A stretch of DNA of 64,000 bases from Annulohypoxylon bovei var. microspora. Its lineage: Eukaryota > Ascomycota > Sordariomycetes > Xylariales > Hypoxylaceae. Positions 1 through 11,582 of the stretch are shown here, one piece after another. Both the position numbers and the translations under genes were made by a program. Position 1 is the stretch's first letter; every line of letters starts with the position of its first letter. Under the pieces are notes generated by a model that saw only the letters and a program-made list of their open reading frames with translations, ran no database searches and had not been told where the DNA came from. The stretch spans positions 1 through 64,000 of the forward strand of contig MU405218.1 in NCBI GenBank assembly GCA_022836615.1. Reading direction: 5' to 3'.

Positions 1-38
1 CTCCCCCCCCCCCCCCCCGCCCCCCCCCCCCCCCCCCG

Positions 39-103
<65 letters not shown>

Positions 104-104
104 A
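1..104. repeat. Poly-C homopolymer tract at window edge
   Basis: About 100 bases are almost pure C, with single interruptions (a T near the start and two Gs). It could be a true low-complexity tract or an assembly or sequencing artefact at a contig or gap edge. Nothing downstream depends on it. Confidence 0.9.
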
Positions 105-1974
105 CATTGTGCAACGGCCCGGCGGACAACGTTTGTTTTTTTTCGGCTTGCTTGCTTGTTTGATAGGTGTCAAGTTACATATGTATCAGCCACATCGGGA
201 TGGTTTGATGGAGTCTGGGGAAATCAGTACTACATTACACTACACTACTTACTGTTATTACTGTTACTACTACTACGTAATGGGGAATTGAGGAATCGAA
301 AAGTTTTAACGAGAAATGATGTGTCATGATCGAGACGAAGGATACTTGTGTGAGACTCGTTTACATACACCATCTGGCCTCGATGCACGATAATACTATT
401 ATTAGTCGAATACAATCTACTGCACATTACTTAAAGTGACCGAAATAGCTCCAAATATCTACTTTAACGTCTTCTGGGGAAATGGAAGACCTCGAAATGG
501 TTGATATGACATACATACCTAGGTACATACCTAGGTAGGTAGGTACCTACGTAGTTAGCTTGACATTCTTGAGTAAGATCTCTAAGGAACCATGATCCGA
601 AGGATGAGGATCCCGTCGGCGGTAGGCCGGTAAGTAAAACAGGAAATCCGGGGTAGACAAATATGCTTAACTTGCTGAAAGCTTGTCCATCTGTGACTGG
701 ACACCGCGTGCTCGGTGCGGACTTCGTATTAGTCTATAGAGATTGGGGGCTACATATTGCGAGAGAGACCGAGAATCAAGAAACATCTTAACAAATCTTG
801 ATCTTGAGCATAAGTATCGCTCCTGAGATAGATGATGTTGGGTTCCTAACTGGGTCCTCATCTCGCCAAACTCCTGAGGGTGTAGGGATACCGGGGCAGA
901 CTGGATGAGCTTTCTGAGTCTTGCTATGCTATGGAACTTTGAGTTAGGAAGAAGAATACTAGAATTAGGTTATGGACGAGGTAGAATGATACTGGCAACG
1001 TCAGTATGATGGAAGGAAGTTTCATGTTAGTAAGGTTAACAGGACATGCAGCAGACTCCGTCATGATTCCCTGGTATTCTGAAGTTACACTAATGACAGT
1101 CTCGTCGACGTCTTTAGTACTGGGAATATCTTTTTACTTTCGATTTTCCATTCTCTGCAATACTATTGGCTGGATTATTATAAGACACACCAGTTGGACA
1201 GACATAATGTCTTGCATAGGTACACAGGGAGGGCTCCAATGAAGGTTAATAAGCAAAAAAGGGGGTATGATTGGATGCACGGCTTGTCGACCGTTGGATG
1301 ATGGGACTGGGGAAAAATGAGATATTATGATTGGCCAACTCCTGGGCAAGGGTTATAAACCCCGGCACAATATGGACTTTCGGGCCGTGACGGATGGCTT
1401 GACGATGACCTCGCAGTAGCTTTGGAGGCTTCTAATAAGGGAGGGTACATGGTACCTAGCCTCTGCCGCCCGGTAACAATTCCCGAAGGGCTGTGTTGCA
1501 ATGTTACCCAAGTACCGCTAAGCCCTGCAGCCACCCGTTTGACCCCAGTCATGCCATATCTGGGGTCTGTCTGTCTGCTGAATGGACGACGGAAAGTCCC
1601 GTGCGGGGAAGAGGAGAAAAAGTTCTTTAACAAATGTTCCGAGGCGCGCGCGATTGGAGAGATCTCGTCATGACAAGTGACGAGCTTTTCTGAAGAAGCG
1701 AACGACTATAAACGCCTCGCTAGGGATATTTCGTACGGTTCTCGTGATCAGGAGGCCGCTCGCTTGAGAAGTGAAGAAACTTGGCAGCAGTGCCGACGTA
1801 TGTTTAGTGAGTAGGTCTACACCAGCAACCTGCAAGAGCACACGCCCGTTGCGTCGTTGGAGAATATTATGATATTTTAATGGAGGGCCGACGAAAGAGT
1901 GAAGATCACCAGAAGATGAGATGGAGAGATGCGGGGTAAGAGAGGATCTGAGAGATCCTCGACGATGTTAATCT
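105..1974. other. Intergenic, no supported gene
   Basis: Open frames here are short (under 105 codons), overlap on both strands and show no recognisable domain. The only clear structure is the TACCTA/TAGGTA microsatellite around 515-556. Confidence 0.6.
515..556. repeat. TACCTA/TAGGTA microsatellite
   Basis: Alternating CCTAGGTA and TAGGTAGGTACCTA units form nested palindromes. Similar short arrays recur in other gaps of this window (for example near 8157, 26935, 35850, 45079, 46325 and 46712), always outside genes. Confidence 0.85.
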
Positions 1975-2448
1975 ATGGTCTTATCGTTCTCCTCGATTCA
2001 TATCTTCCCTCCTCCATCTTTTCTTTCCACCAACAGACTGGTGGTGGTGATGGTGAGGAGATATCATACCTACCTCAAGGCAGTTGCTTCTAATCTACTC
2101 ACCCTCGTTTGGCTTGCCACGTTTTGTAGCTATTGTCATGAGGTTGGGTATCCACCGACTGCTGTGTCGCGCGAGGGTGCAGCGGCAGTCGAGTTGATGC
2201 CAAGTTTCCCAACAAGCGAACAGGTTTCAAAGCCGCAGGTGCCCGTACGACGAAAGCTCTCAACGGCGAACTGCTACGAACTTCCAGTAGTGCGTCACTA
2301 CGCCAGGGACCTACACCGAGTTGGGATATGTAACTCGTCCGGTCGGCTTCATATAGCTCTCGGGCCTGATATAGCCGCTTGCGATCGATTCGCCGCCGCC
2401 ACGAATTTAATTACATGCGTCGACTTTGTCACCCGTGACGCGTCTTAA
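1975..2448 (+). CDS. Doubtful small protein, possibly secreted
   Basis: An intact 157-codon frame opens at ATG 1975. A second ATG at 2050 would give a shorter product whose N-terminus (MVRRYHTYLKAVASN followed by a hydrophobic LLTLVWLATF stretch) resembles a signal peptide. Several cysteines follow. No domain is recognisable, no introns are evident and no neighbour supports a function. In a gene-poor stretch an ORF of this size can arise by chance, so this is only a candidate. Confidence 0.25.
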   Translation: MVLSFSSIHIFPPPSFLSTNRLVVVMVRRYHTYLKAVASNLLTLVWLATFCSYCHEVGYPPTAVSREGAAAVELMPSFPTSEQVSKPQVPVRRKLSTANCYELPVVRHYARDLHRVGICNSSGRLHIALGPDIAACDRFAAATNLITCVDFVTRDAS

Positions 2449-5400
2449 TCTTTGACCATGCTTCTGGTCTCGATGAGCTTCGGAATATAACCATGCTTAA
2501 GATGTACTACTTATCAGACGCTATGCTACGCAGGTGGGGCTCCAGCGGTGGCGTAGGCATGAAGACTCATCAAGATCTCACACGATTATTAACTATATTT
2601 GCAGAAATTAATCTTGTTGAGAACTTGTCACTGGTGTGGATACATACGAGCCGTGTCTAGTACAATGCCAAGGCCGGCCGATATGCGTAACGACACCTGG
2701 CATGAGGTTATCTATGCATGGTATTACGACTTACTTTTCTCTTATGACGCTCAGTAATCAAAATTGAGGCTTATGGAGGAGGACCATCAACTCTTAGCGA
2801 CGTTGGAGATTAGGAATCTTTTCTTCTCCACTTTGTCTCTTTCAAGAAGTGTTCAGTCTAGAAAGGGATAGGTAAAATACACTAACTAACTAGAAGATAG
2901 CTTAGTCTGACTACCTGCCTACATATAGTAGTAAGCTGCGCTGGCATCGCAGTAGGTGATTATGTATGTCTTGCACACGCAGCCGATATGCCGTCTACTA
3001 TGTACCTAAGTAGCCTAGGCCACATGGCACCATGGCTCGCTTAAGTACCCCATGTCGATAGTTCTGAGCGGTTCTGTGTTCCTACTACCATATGCATAAC
3101 AGAACTGACCAACCATAAACGCAGTGTTGTTATACTTATTACGATTGTGGCGTTTGGTGGTTTAGGTAAGTCGCGCTACCTCACCGGGTCTCGAGGAACC
3201 GGCCAAGAGGTCCGGCAGCGATGGGAATGGGACGATTCTTAGGATTCGGGTGTTAAGACGTAGGGCAGGCCGTAACGTTATGTCCGCCAAGAAACTAGGC
3301 CATAGTCGAGCGACTCGAGCCGTGTTTTACTACGACTCAACGTCGTAGCCGAAAGGTTTTCAAGGCAAATCCTGCCTCAACTACATAACAACAAGCTTTC
3401 GTGACATCTGGAGTTCTGTGGTTCTGATCGTACGCTACGATAACCGTACAATAAACAAGCCTTTTTGACATCTCATTTCCTTGCCAAAGTCGCATCGCAA
3501 GCCGACTCTCTCAGCGCGTCCTTACCAGCCGTTTTGCCGCTGCACGAACGCGCGTCGATGGCTAGATGCGAAGAAAAATTTACTTCATCGCTCGCTCTTG
3601 ATGGGTTGGGTTTGTTGCGAGTCATGTAAGAAGAGTCTACCATGATCTGGACGCGCATGGCTTCGACGTCTAGAAGCTTAGACGCTGGGACCAGGGATTC
3701 TGCTTCGTTCAGGGCATGATCTTCAAGATCTGCCTAGATCTCCAGGAAATCCTCCTTTCCACCGGGTACGACACAGACTTCGCGCCTCTTCTCCAATTCA
3801 CGATGACAGTGTTTCTAGCCTATGAGATAATACGACGACAACGTGAGTGGCGATCATGATCTCAGGAGATTTCTGATTCGGATTCATGCGCTATACGGAT
3901 ACTGACGTATACGACGTCGGGAATGAAGAATTTATCCCGGGGAATTGAAAGCGTCGGATCGTTTCACTATGATTTAATGTCAACTTCTGTTCCGATGGGC
4001 ACTCTCGAGAAATCCGGAGCTGCCTCCAAAGCAATCAACATTCACCATACTGCAAGATATCACCCCTGCAGTGTTGATACATGTAGGGCTTGACAACTCG
4101 CGAATCCTCCCCGAATGGCGTCTTGGCAGTCCTTATATGTATTCATATGGGTGTCAAGCCAACTCAATGCTATGCCTGCCTGTCCGGCCTCATCGGTATT
4201 CGTGCCTCCACTGCCGCCGGCTGGTATGTTAGAATACCACATCGCCTACTGCAAGTCCGGCGTACCTGCATCGCCGATCCCGGACCACCCTGTCTTAAGC
4301 GAAATCACCTATATGGAGAGGGATAAGGGGGCACACTGTCGGCCTCCCGCATCATTTATGCATGAGACCAGCTCACAATAGGTAAGATAGGAACATGCAT
4401 TAGGTGGTAGTGGTCCGCTAGCGCGGGTTCCCTCCAACCCTCCAAGGAACGGTGGCGTTGTCCGCTTTAGGTAATATAACCCGGCCGGGATATCGGGATC
4501 GCTAGTGGCCTCTGCCGTGCTGGCTGCTCGGGCTGGGTTGATTAGGACCGCCGGCGAGCCCATCCCACGTTCCCGCCGGCTCTAAGAAAAGAAAACGTGC
4601 CCCGGCTTGCGAAACCCGGCGCTCTGGTCCTAGGCTATTGATGGTTTCAGGGGCCTTTCCCCATGCATGTTTCCTGCCGCACGTGTATCAGATCGTCGCT
4701 AGACTTACAGGCTTAGCTTCTGAGCTAATCTATGGACACGTGGTGGATATTCGAACAATGTCTGGGATGCGTCGAGAAAGGCATGGTACAGGTACGTTGG
4801 GATGAACCACTTTTTCCCGGGTTGGAGTATCTTGTGGTTTTGCAGATCTTCAGGTGGATTTGTAACAATAAAGAAGAGGAGAAAAGATAATTCTTTTGCG
4901 TCGCCAAATTATTGGTGGTTGAAATGTGTTGTACTAACAAGACTACTCGCACGCTCGTGAGCTACTTGGTTTAGATCTTCTTAGCTCATTTAATAGTAGG
5001 TACATTTAATTCAAGGTATAATTTACAAATCTACCCACGTATTGATGGTGACGACTAAGAGTCTCTGTTGGTAAATGGTAGGTAATTCACCAACTTAAAC
5101 TTATACTTATCTAATTCAGGGTTAGGGTTAGGGTATAACTGCCTATAGGAACTACCTATTCACGCCTTTCATAGGTATTCACGATAGTAAAAAAAAGGTT
5201 GGAACCTGAGTTGAGTAGTTATAGAACCAAATCACAGTCCCTACCTACTAGGTACCTAGTTAGACAATATCAAAGTTAATACAAATGCTCTCTTGAACAA
5301 TTACCTAGGTTAGTTATTTCCTCAGAGTTAACATCATTTGCGTGACCTGAGACATAAACTCTTTCAATCTTTAGATTCTGTTACGTGAGTTGAAATCACT

Positions 5401-5811
5401 TTAACTAGAATTACTTTAAAGGTTGTAAACTTTTTCTCTGAGTTGGTGAGGTTAGTAAGAGTGATCAGATAGATTCGTTAGGGGATGGTTGTACTCCCTA
5501 AAAGCATGTAACTAGGTACAAAGGGGTTAATGCAAATGCCATTAATGATTCATGTTATTCCTGACACAACTGTTAGATATATCTTCATATGCCATTCATC
5601 TTAAATACGAAGCAGTATTTATTTCTAGCAAATCAAAGGTACGCAAAGAAACCCAAGCTTCTATATCTACCCCTTAACCTTTTTCCAACCAGCGCCTCTA
5701 CCTATACTACCGGGCGGCGGCGAGAACACATCAACCTTATGAACAATAATACGAGTACAAATTGTCGCCAATCTCTAAATTCCGCCTAGAAAATATAAAG
5801 CGAAGAACATT
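2449..5811. other. Long intergenic stretch without supported genes
   Basis: No frame has family-level features. A small reverse-strand frame (4060-4242) and overlapping frames at 4090-4563 have unbiased composition and cannot be joined into a convincing gene. The stretch contains TACCTA-type microsatellites (3001-3010, 5240-5260) and a short telomere-like repeat near 5119. Confidence 0.55.
5118..5133 (+). repeat. Interstitial telomere-like repeat
   Basis: The sequence reads GGGTTAGGGTTAGGG, two and a half units of the fungal telomere repeat TTAGGG, embedded in unique AT-rich DNA. It is too short to show a former chromosome end. Confidence 0.75.
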
Positions 5812-6138
5812 ATGCACGGATTGCAGAAATTGAAACTTAGAAAAATCGCCTGGAATTCATTCTGCATCATAGGCCATCGGCCAGTAGCAAAAGTCGAATA
5901 TGAGATGGATGCGAATGGGACACCTTGCCTCATTGTCATCTTCAAGTCTATAGCCGCTCTATCACTCTACGAAGAATTGAGATATATGGAAAGGATTATC
6001 AGGGCAGACTCTATGTTTAGGTTGAGGAACTTTCAAATTGACATAATGGCGCTTGGTCGGCCAGAATCAAGAAGGTGTCTTGTCAAGCGTGCCGGGGACA
6101 GTACTGAAGGCCTTGTTAGATATTCGGGAGAACTGTAG
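5812..6138 (+). CDS. Small protein of a local three-member family, copy 1 (unknown function)
   Basis: This is a 108-residue single-exon ORF. I do not recognise the family. Comparison with two copies downstream defines it: a central NGTPCLIVIF core at about residues 35-45, then an amphipathic stretch with EEL and ERII, then F-x-IDIMA-x-G and SRRCLVKR near the C-terminus. The copy at 8821-9259 has the same order (DGTPCILIVF, RRII, FRIDIMAA, SRKCLVRR) and a degenerate copy lies at about 7560. There is no signal peptide or TM segment. The ORF is intact, and conservation against the intron-bearing copy argues that it is a real gene. Confidence 0.7.
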   Translation: MHGLQKLKLRKIAWNSFCIIGHRPVAKVEYEMDANGTPCLIVIFKSIAALSLYEELRYMERIIRADSMFRLRNFQIDIMALGRPESRRCLVKRAGDSTEGLVRYSGEL

Positions 6139-6400
6139 AGCAGTAATGAAGAAGAGGTTGAGCGAAGAGAGGTAGTGGCTATCGATTTATGAGAGAGGAC
6201 TTGCAAATACATCAGTAATCTTGTAGAATATAAAAATCGTTTGTTATAGCAATATTTAGTATTGATATAATGCTGTTTACGAGTTCATATATTATTGTAA
6301 AGCTCGTTTTCATCCTTGTATAATTATACCCCTAGGTAATACCCCTCTTGATATAGCCACTAGGCTCGAGGACAGCTGTATATTGTCTTAAGAGTGAGTC

Positions 6401-6817
6401 TCAGGGGGCCTTGGCTTTCTGAGCGTGATCCCGACCTTGGGTCAAGCCGAAGTATCCGGTTGAGGCAAAAGCGATAGAGAAGAGAACTCGAGTCCACGCC
6501 CACATCAGGTCACCATGGCCCCAAAATACCAAGAAGTCGCTGAATCCAAGAAAGGCAACGCCCATTAAGATGGTATCGCACTCGGCGTACTGACCGCGCC
6601 AATAGAAGTAGTGCATCAAGAGACCGAGGAGGATGGTGCGTCCCTGACCTGCCTGCCAAACCGGCCAGGTTTCAGGGACCGAGGAGATGTTGCTTGGCAA
6701 CCCGTAGAGCTCGATGACGGCACGATTTCCGCGCAGAGGTAGTAAGACTAGCCCGACGCAATTGGCGAACGCGAAATAGAGCGCCGGGATGTGGCGGATG
6801 CTGAACCGTTTAGACAT
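6401..6817 (-). CDS. DUF4267-type small membrane protein
   Basis: This is a 138-residue protein without introns. It has four hydrophobic segments: around residues 8-28 (IPALYFAFANCVGLVLLPL), 58-75 (GRTILLGLLMHYFYW), 81-99 (CDTILMGVAFLGFSDFLVFW) and 108-124 (RVLFSIAFASTGYFGL). Length, segment spacing and the N-terminal pattern match the fungal DUF4267 family of integral membrane proteins, whose biochemical role is not established. It sits on the opposite strand between copies 1 and 2 of the small paralogue family. The assignment rests on pattern memory, not on a search. Confidence 0.75.
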   Translation of the reverse strand: MSKRFSIRHIPALYFAFANCVGLVLLPLRGNRAVIELYGLPSNISSVPETWPVWQAGQGRTILLGLLMHYFYWRGQYAECDTILMGVAFLGFSDFLVFWGHGDLMWAWTRVLFSIAFASTGYFGLTQGRDHAQKAKAP

Positions 6818-7559
6818 GATGCTCGTTCGTACGGGGATATTTATATGCGCAGATAACAGTAGATTTGAGGAGTTGAACTTAAGTAAAAAGTAAAAGAGAA
6901 AAGGATTAAGAAGGAGAACGAGTGAAACAAAGAACGAGGAAAAGAGAAATGAAGCCCTATTTGTGATAGTGCCCCACCCTTATGGCAGGGCGGTTTGATG
7001 CATAGTTCGATTGTTGGTTGCACAAGGTTGAAGGCCCTGATGGGGGTCACATGATAGCTTTAGTCCGTGGCATGGATTACCTAAAGTGTGCTAAAATCCT
7101 CTTAGCCCCACGTCAGTCCCGATTGAATTTAACGTTGCAGCTTGCAACCTTTGATTGGGTGCACCCATCCAATTGACCCACCTTTAACCATCTTCCATTC
7201 AACCACGGGCGTCAGGACAGTGCAGACAGTGCGTGTATACAGTGTCTCGCACGTCTCAATAGTTACCCCCTGATTATCTAATTATCATCTATTGCACTGT
7301 CTGCAGCCACTTCGCGAAAAATTAACCTATCATTTTTAATAACTTCTTTAATTTGAAAAAATATTTCACCTAGTTAATACATCTTTAATTCCCCCCTTAA
7401 GCTGTCGTAAGCAAAGGCTAAACCTCCCTTAAGTAGCGTTTGATTAAGCTTAAGTCCTTAAAGAGGCAAGAAATAGTGTGGATAGGGGGTCGGCGAGGGC
7501 AACTTTCAGGTAATACAACAGGAAATTTTATATACGGAACAGAAACTAAGAGAGTACTC
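6818..7559. other. Intergenic with a short inverted repeat
   Basis: There is no supported gene. An inverted pair (GTGCAGACAGTGC near 7219 and GCACTGTCTGCAG near 7293) brackets about 90 bp and may be the remnant of a small foldback element. Confidence 0.4.
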
Positions 7560-7936
7560 GGGGCCGTTGCTTACAATGCACTTGGTATGGTTTACAACTT
7601 AATGCTAGGAGTAAAGTATGATGGGGACGAAAGCAATGGAACGCTTTGCTTCGTTACCGTTTTCAAGTTAATATTTAATTTGCATTTTCAAAAAGAATTA
7701 GACGGAATCAAGAAAAAGATTGCCGTGGATATTACTTGGCCGTATTTGAGAACTTTTGCGTTGATATAATGGGGTGTGGCTATCTGGAGTCGCGAATGTG
7801 TTTTGGTATTTTCAGCTTCTTAAACAAGGACATAACGACGAAGGTGAAAAGACAAGGGATGAAGACAGGCTACCAGCGTGTGTTAATCTTTCTTATGAGG
7901 AAAGAATATATTTTTAATTTTCATGCCCTTGTTTAG
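7560..7936 (+). pseudogene. Small paralogue family, copy 2, frameshifted
   Basis: The region shows the family pattern in two frames. In the first frame there is a stretch aligned with copies 1 and 3, including NGTLCFVTVF and KELDGIKKKI, ending near 7769. The next conserved block (ENFCVDIMGCGYLESRMC) is in another frame from about 7736. A one- or two-base indel close to 7745 separates them. The first frame also lacks a good ATG at the expected position: it opens with TTG, and the first ATG is internal. It is most simply a decayed copy. The DIM codons are continuous, so this copy, like copy 1, lacks the intron found in copy 3. Confidence 0.65.
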
Positions 7937-8820
7937 AGTTACTAAGCAGTAGGAAATATTTAATCTTGTTAATCGGGAAATTCTGGGAGGCCATTGTGTC
8001 AGGTTCTTTGATGTATTTGCAGGTTTGTAGATGGCTGATAGATTTTATCTCGCAGCAGTTCCTGTTTCTGGACCTTTAAATGAATATGATAATAAGTGGT
8101 TAATTTTGAATATCGTCATCCATAGCGTGTCTAATTATTGGCCAGTTATTTGAGTAGGTAGGTATGGTTGTATGATTCGAGAACTCTTGAATCACTCTAC
8201 AAGCAACATATGCTACCATCTTCGTAGTACATGAAATTAGTGCATATAATACTTTTAGTCACTGTAGTCATAATAAAGACATCAACTCCCAATGCCAAAA
8301 GGCGGTAGCAAAAATGTGTGCGCTTAGGTAGGTAGTTGATCACATGAGTTGAGATGAAGCACCGTAGCTTGACTGTTCAGTTATCTAGGTACGCATACCC
8401 GAGAATAGGGGCAGTTTGTCAATGGTCACCGTATTAATCTACCTAGGTATTCTGAATATAGTCACTGGAGTAGATGTGAAAACAGCCGGATGTTTGATCT
8501 GTATTGCCTTGATTAAGACTTCACCGTGTAAGAAGAATGTATGGTACGTGACTATCCTGACGTAACTGGTCGCAAAATTTGACTTGGCCAAGTTTAGGTG
8601 TGCGACTCGTACTGTGACATGAATTCTTTTTGAATGAAAACATCAAGAGAAAAAAACATTAACTGCCTTTGGTAGATATAAATATTTCAATTGTCTACGT
8701 AAATAGTCACACCTCTTCTGTTATTCCTAAGGTCAATTTCACTTCGCTCTACCCATTAAACCTGCAACAAGAACAACAACAAGAACAAGAACAACAGCAG
8801 CCATAACACCACCTGTTACA
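7937..8820. other. Intergenic, no gene seen
   Basis: AT-rich spacer with a TAGGTAGGTA microsatellite near 8155-8164 and short poly-A runs. No frame of note. Confidence 0.5.
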
Positions 8821-9259
8821 ATGCCTTTCACTTGGGGCAATATTAGACATATCCCGCAGAAGTTCAGAATCGAGGGACACGTTGGTAATGCGTTTAGGAT
8901 GCATGGAACAAATATATTACGAGAAGTAATATATGATGAGGATAAGGACGACGGCACGCCTTGTATTCTCATTGTCTTCTGGTCCACACAAGCGCTTCAT
9001 TGCGTGAGAGAACTGGAAGCCGTTCGACGAATTATCGAGAAAGATCAAGGAAGTGATCTGGATAAATTTCGCATCGACAGTGAGTGAATTTCATTTTCTG
9101 CTGAGGATTCTTCGCTTCAACTATTATCCTATCTAGGTATTTTAAAGTAATGTCTGCTAACTGTGGGATGGTATAGTCATGGCAGCATGCGACAAAGGTT
9201 CACGAAAGTGCCTTGTGAGACGCGCGTCTAAACACCGACAACCTCACCAGAAGCCATGA
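8821..9259 (+). CDS. Small paralogue family, copy 3, two exons (unknown function)
   Basis: Exon 1 is 8821-9079 and exon 2 is 9177-9259, giving 113 residues. The 97-nt intron (9080-9176) has donor GTGAGT, branch site CTAAC at 9157-9161 and acceptor TATAG. Splicing joins KFRID to IMAACDKGSRKCLVRRAS, restoring exactly the FxIDIMA..(E)SRRCLVKR block of copy 1, which confirms the intron. Other shared blocks are DDGTPCILIVF and ELEAVRRIIEKD. No known domain, signal peptide or TM segment is visible. The gene lies about 460 nt upstream of the HEI10 homologue on the same strand. Confidence 0.75.
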
Positions 9260-9717
9260 GGCACAATTAAGAAGCGGGAGACTACTAGTAGGAGCTAGCG
9301 GAATAAGGGAAACTAGTACTGAAAGCACATAAATCGAGCAATGATTGAGAGTGGAATTAATCTAGGAAAGAATAGCGAAGGGAATTACTCGATTTTGATT
9401 TTTTAGGGGTAAGGGGTATCGGATATTAGTGGAGACAAGATGAAAATGCTCATCAAAGCAGCTTCCGTTTCATCAAAATATGGGTTACGATGGAAGCTTC
9501 CCAAGTACAACCCTACAAGATCTATTTCGGAGGAGGAAAGAGTAGGGAACTCTTTATTTTGCAAATCCCATCTGGTAACATTATTTTAGCGTTGAATTTA
9601 ATACTGCTACTAGCTTCTACGTACATCTTATACCTTCCTTCCCAGACCAAGACCTTAGGGATGCGTGTTGATCTAAAAAGGCATTGCACTCTCATTTCTA
9701 ATCATAATCCCTTAGCC

Positions 9718-11135
9718 ATGGAGCATGTATTACGTTGCAACGCTCTCAAGTGTCGAAAGGAGCTTGGCGATAGGGCGCTAGTGACGACCTGTAGTCATAT
9801 CTTCTGCTTAGACTGCGCTGCTCGTCTAGGCTTGACAGCACAGGGACATGAGCCTCGCAATTCGTGTCCGGCTTGTGGCTCTCATTTGACAAGTCCAGAC
9901 GATGCTGTTATTTCGAATCTCAACCCCAGTGAGGACTACAAGACGAGTGTCCTCAGTGGCCTTAGCCCCAATATTATTATCGAGTGTGCGAGCCGAGCTC
10001 TCAGCTTTTGGGCTTACCAGGCCACCCAGGAAGTGTTAGCTATGTCCTTTCTACCCCTACCATTTCAAAAGGCCCAACTGACTAGATTAATCAGCGTTTA
10101 CCAAGAGCACCTAAGCAAGGCTCTTACTGAGAAATACTCAAATCTTAGCGTCCATCTCGATAAGGTCATCAATGAGGCCAATTTAGAAATCTCCAGTCTC
10201 CAAAACAAACTCACCGGAAAGTCTCTCTTTGACCCATATCCCATTACTATGTTATTGACTACTTCCAGGCATGAGGATGGATCAGGATGGCCTCCGTAGA
10301 AAGAATGATGAGTTGAGTCAGGGTTATAAAGAGAAAAATCGAAAACTCCTCCAGATCCAAGAATTATACGATAAACTCAAACGAAAGGCTATGCTTGGCC
10401 AAATTCAAGATGCAGCTGAAGATGCAATTGATTCAACTCTTCATGGGTCACCGACGCGTGGTGCCCAGTTCGAGGGCGGGAGTCAAAACACTATGGGCTA
10501 CGAAGAAATTGGGACACCTTACGGACGTCAACATCATCCATTATTTCACGAACAGCAAAGGATGCCGGCCGGATATCAGCATCAAAATGCGACGCAAGAC
10601 CACGGCAGTACATGGCCTAGGACTATGGGTGCTCAATGTGAATTAATAACCTTGTCTTTCACAAGGGATCCATGAAGCTGACGCCGGGTAGCAAACATAC
10701 CTATCACCCCCTCAACCCATCGACAACGTGTTGGTGAGCCGACTAATATGGGCCTATCGACAATTCCTGGCCTCGTCGTTGGCACACCTCGAACACATCA
10801 TAACCGCGTGAATATGCGATCGCAAATACCACAGGGCGAGGTGCTTTCAAATAGTTTCCCAAACAGCGCGAGATTCCCAGCGGTGGGATTAAGCTCTGGG
10901 CTGAAAGTAAGTCATGGTGGAGTAAATCCAGATAGACTTACCAGTTCTTCAACAAGACCACGAGGTTAGTTCTACGACTAAATTTTAAGACACATATCGA
11001 GTAGACGAATTGGCTAACTTGTTGATAGTAGCTCAACGACCAACACCAGTGTCTTCGACATTTAGCCGAAGGCCAGTAGGTGAGCAACCAGAAAACATTC
11101 TAGGCGGAATTCGAGGTGGATTTACACACCTTTGA
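9718..11135 (+). CDS. HEI10: HEI10/CCNB1IP1-like meiotic RING-finger protein
   Basis: The model is 9718-10034, 10095-10220, 10276-10628, 10692-10964 and 11029-11135, 1176 nt in frame, 391 residues. The N-terminus is a C3HC4 RING (C7, C12, C25, H27, C30, C33, C50, C53). It is followed by the HEI10 signature (ISNLNPSEDYKTSVLSGLSP, then LSFWAYQATQE) and a coiled coil of about 100 residues (SLTEKY-like to LRRKNDELSQGYKEKNRKL). The tail is low complexity, with Ser/Pro/Arg. In this family the protein is a SUMO/ubiquitin E3-like factor that marks crossover sites on the synaptonemal complex. Intron 1 (60 nt) restores QEVVYQEHL, and introns 3 and 4 have good branch sites (CTGAC, GCTAAC). Intron 2 has a weak GTCTCT donor. 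The ATG at 9718 was chosen because the RING starts 6 residues later. The last exon is least certain. Confidence 0.85.
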
Positions 11136-11582
11136 GGCAGCAACAATGCTCAACAATGCTCTGAAAATAGTGGGAAAGACTATATAATTTCTTTATAGAA
11201 AAATGTGGTTTAGAATCTGACAGTGTAGATCTCTGGCTAAGAACAATACATTGTGAAGAGCGTAGTTCTCAACTGCTATGTACCTTAGGTCTTTAAGTAA
11301 CTTGATCTTTGTTGTTTCTTTGTATCATAGGGGATGCGTGCTTTGATACTCGCCTCTGATTAAAACAGCCCACTATCCTGAACAATGGTATTGTTATTGT
11401 TCTAGCATCGCACCAGATTGTTTTCCTTGCTTTTATAAAAGGATGGTGGCCAGACGACTTATTCCTCTCTGCAGCTCTTCTTCACCTCTAAACTTCCCCT
11501 AGAAGCAAATTATTCAAAACTAACCCTACCTACCTACCCAACGAAGGAAATCGATTTTATCTCAGAATTAAATCTGACTATC
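11136..11582. promoter_or_regulatory. Intergenic with TATA-like box for the downstream gene
   Basis: There is no gene. A TTTTATAAAAGG box at about 11431-11442 lies roughly 145 nt upstream of the next start codon. It is followed by a pyrimidine-rich leader (CTCTCTGCAGCTCTTCTTCACC), typical of highly expressed fungal promoters. Confidence 0.45.

Noticed and set aside
4060..4563. Overlapping small frames on both strands
   Set aside because: The reverse frame at 4060-4242 looked protein-like, but it cannot be joined to an upstream exon and I recognise no family.
9490..9717. In-frame extension upstream of the HEI10 RING
   Set aside because: It adds a hydrophobic 76-residue stretch unlike the family, whose members start just before the RING.
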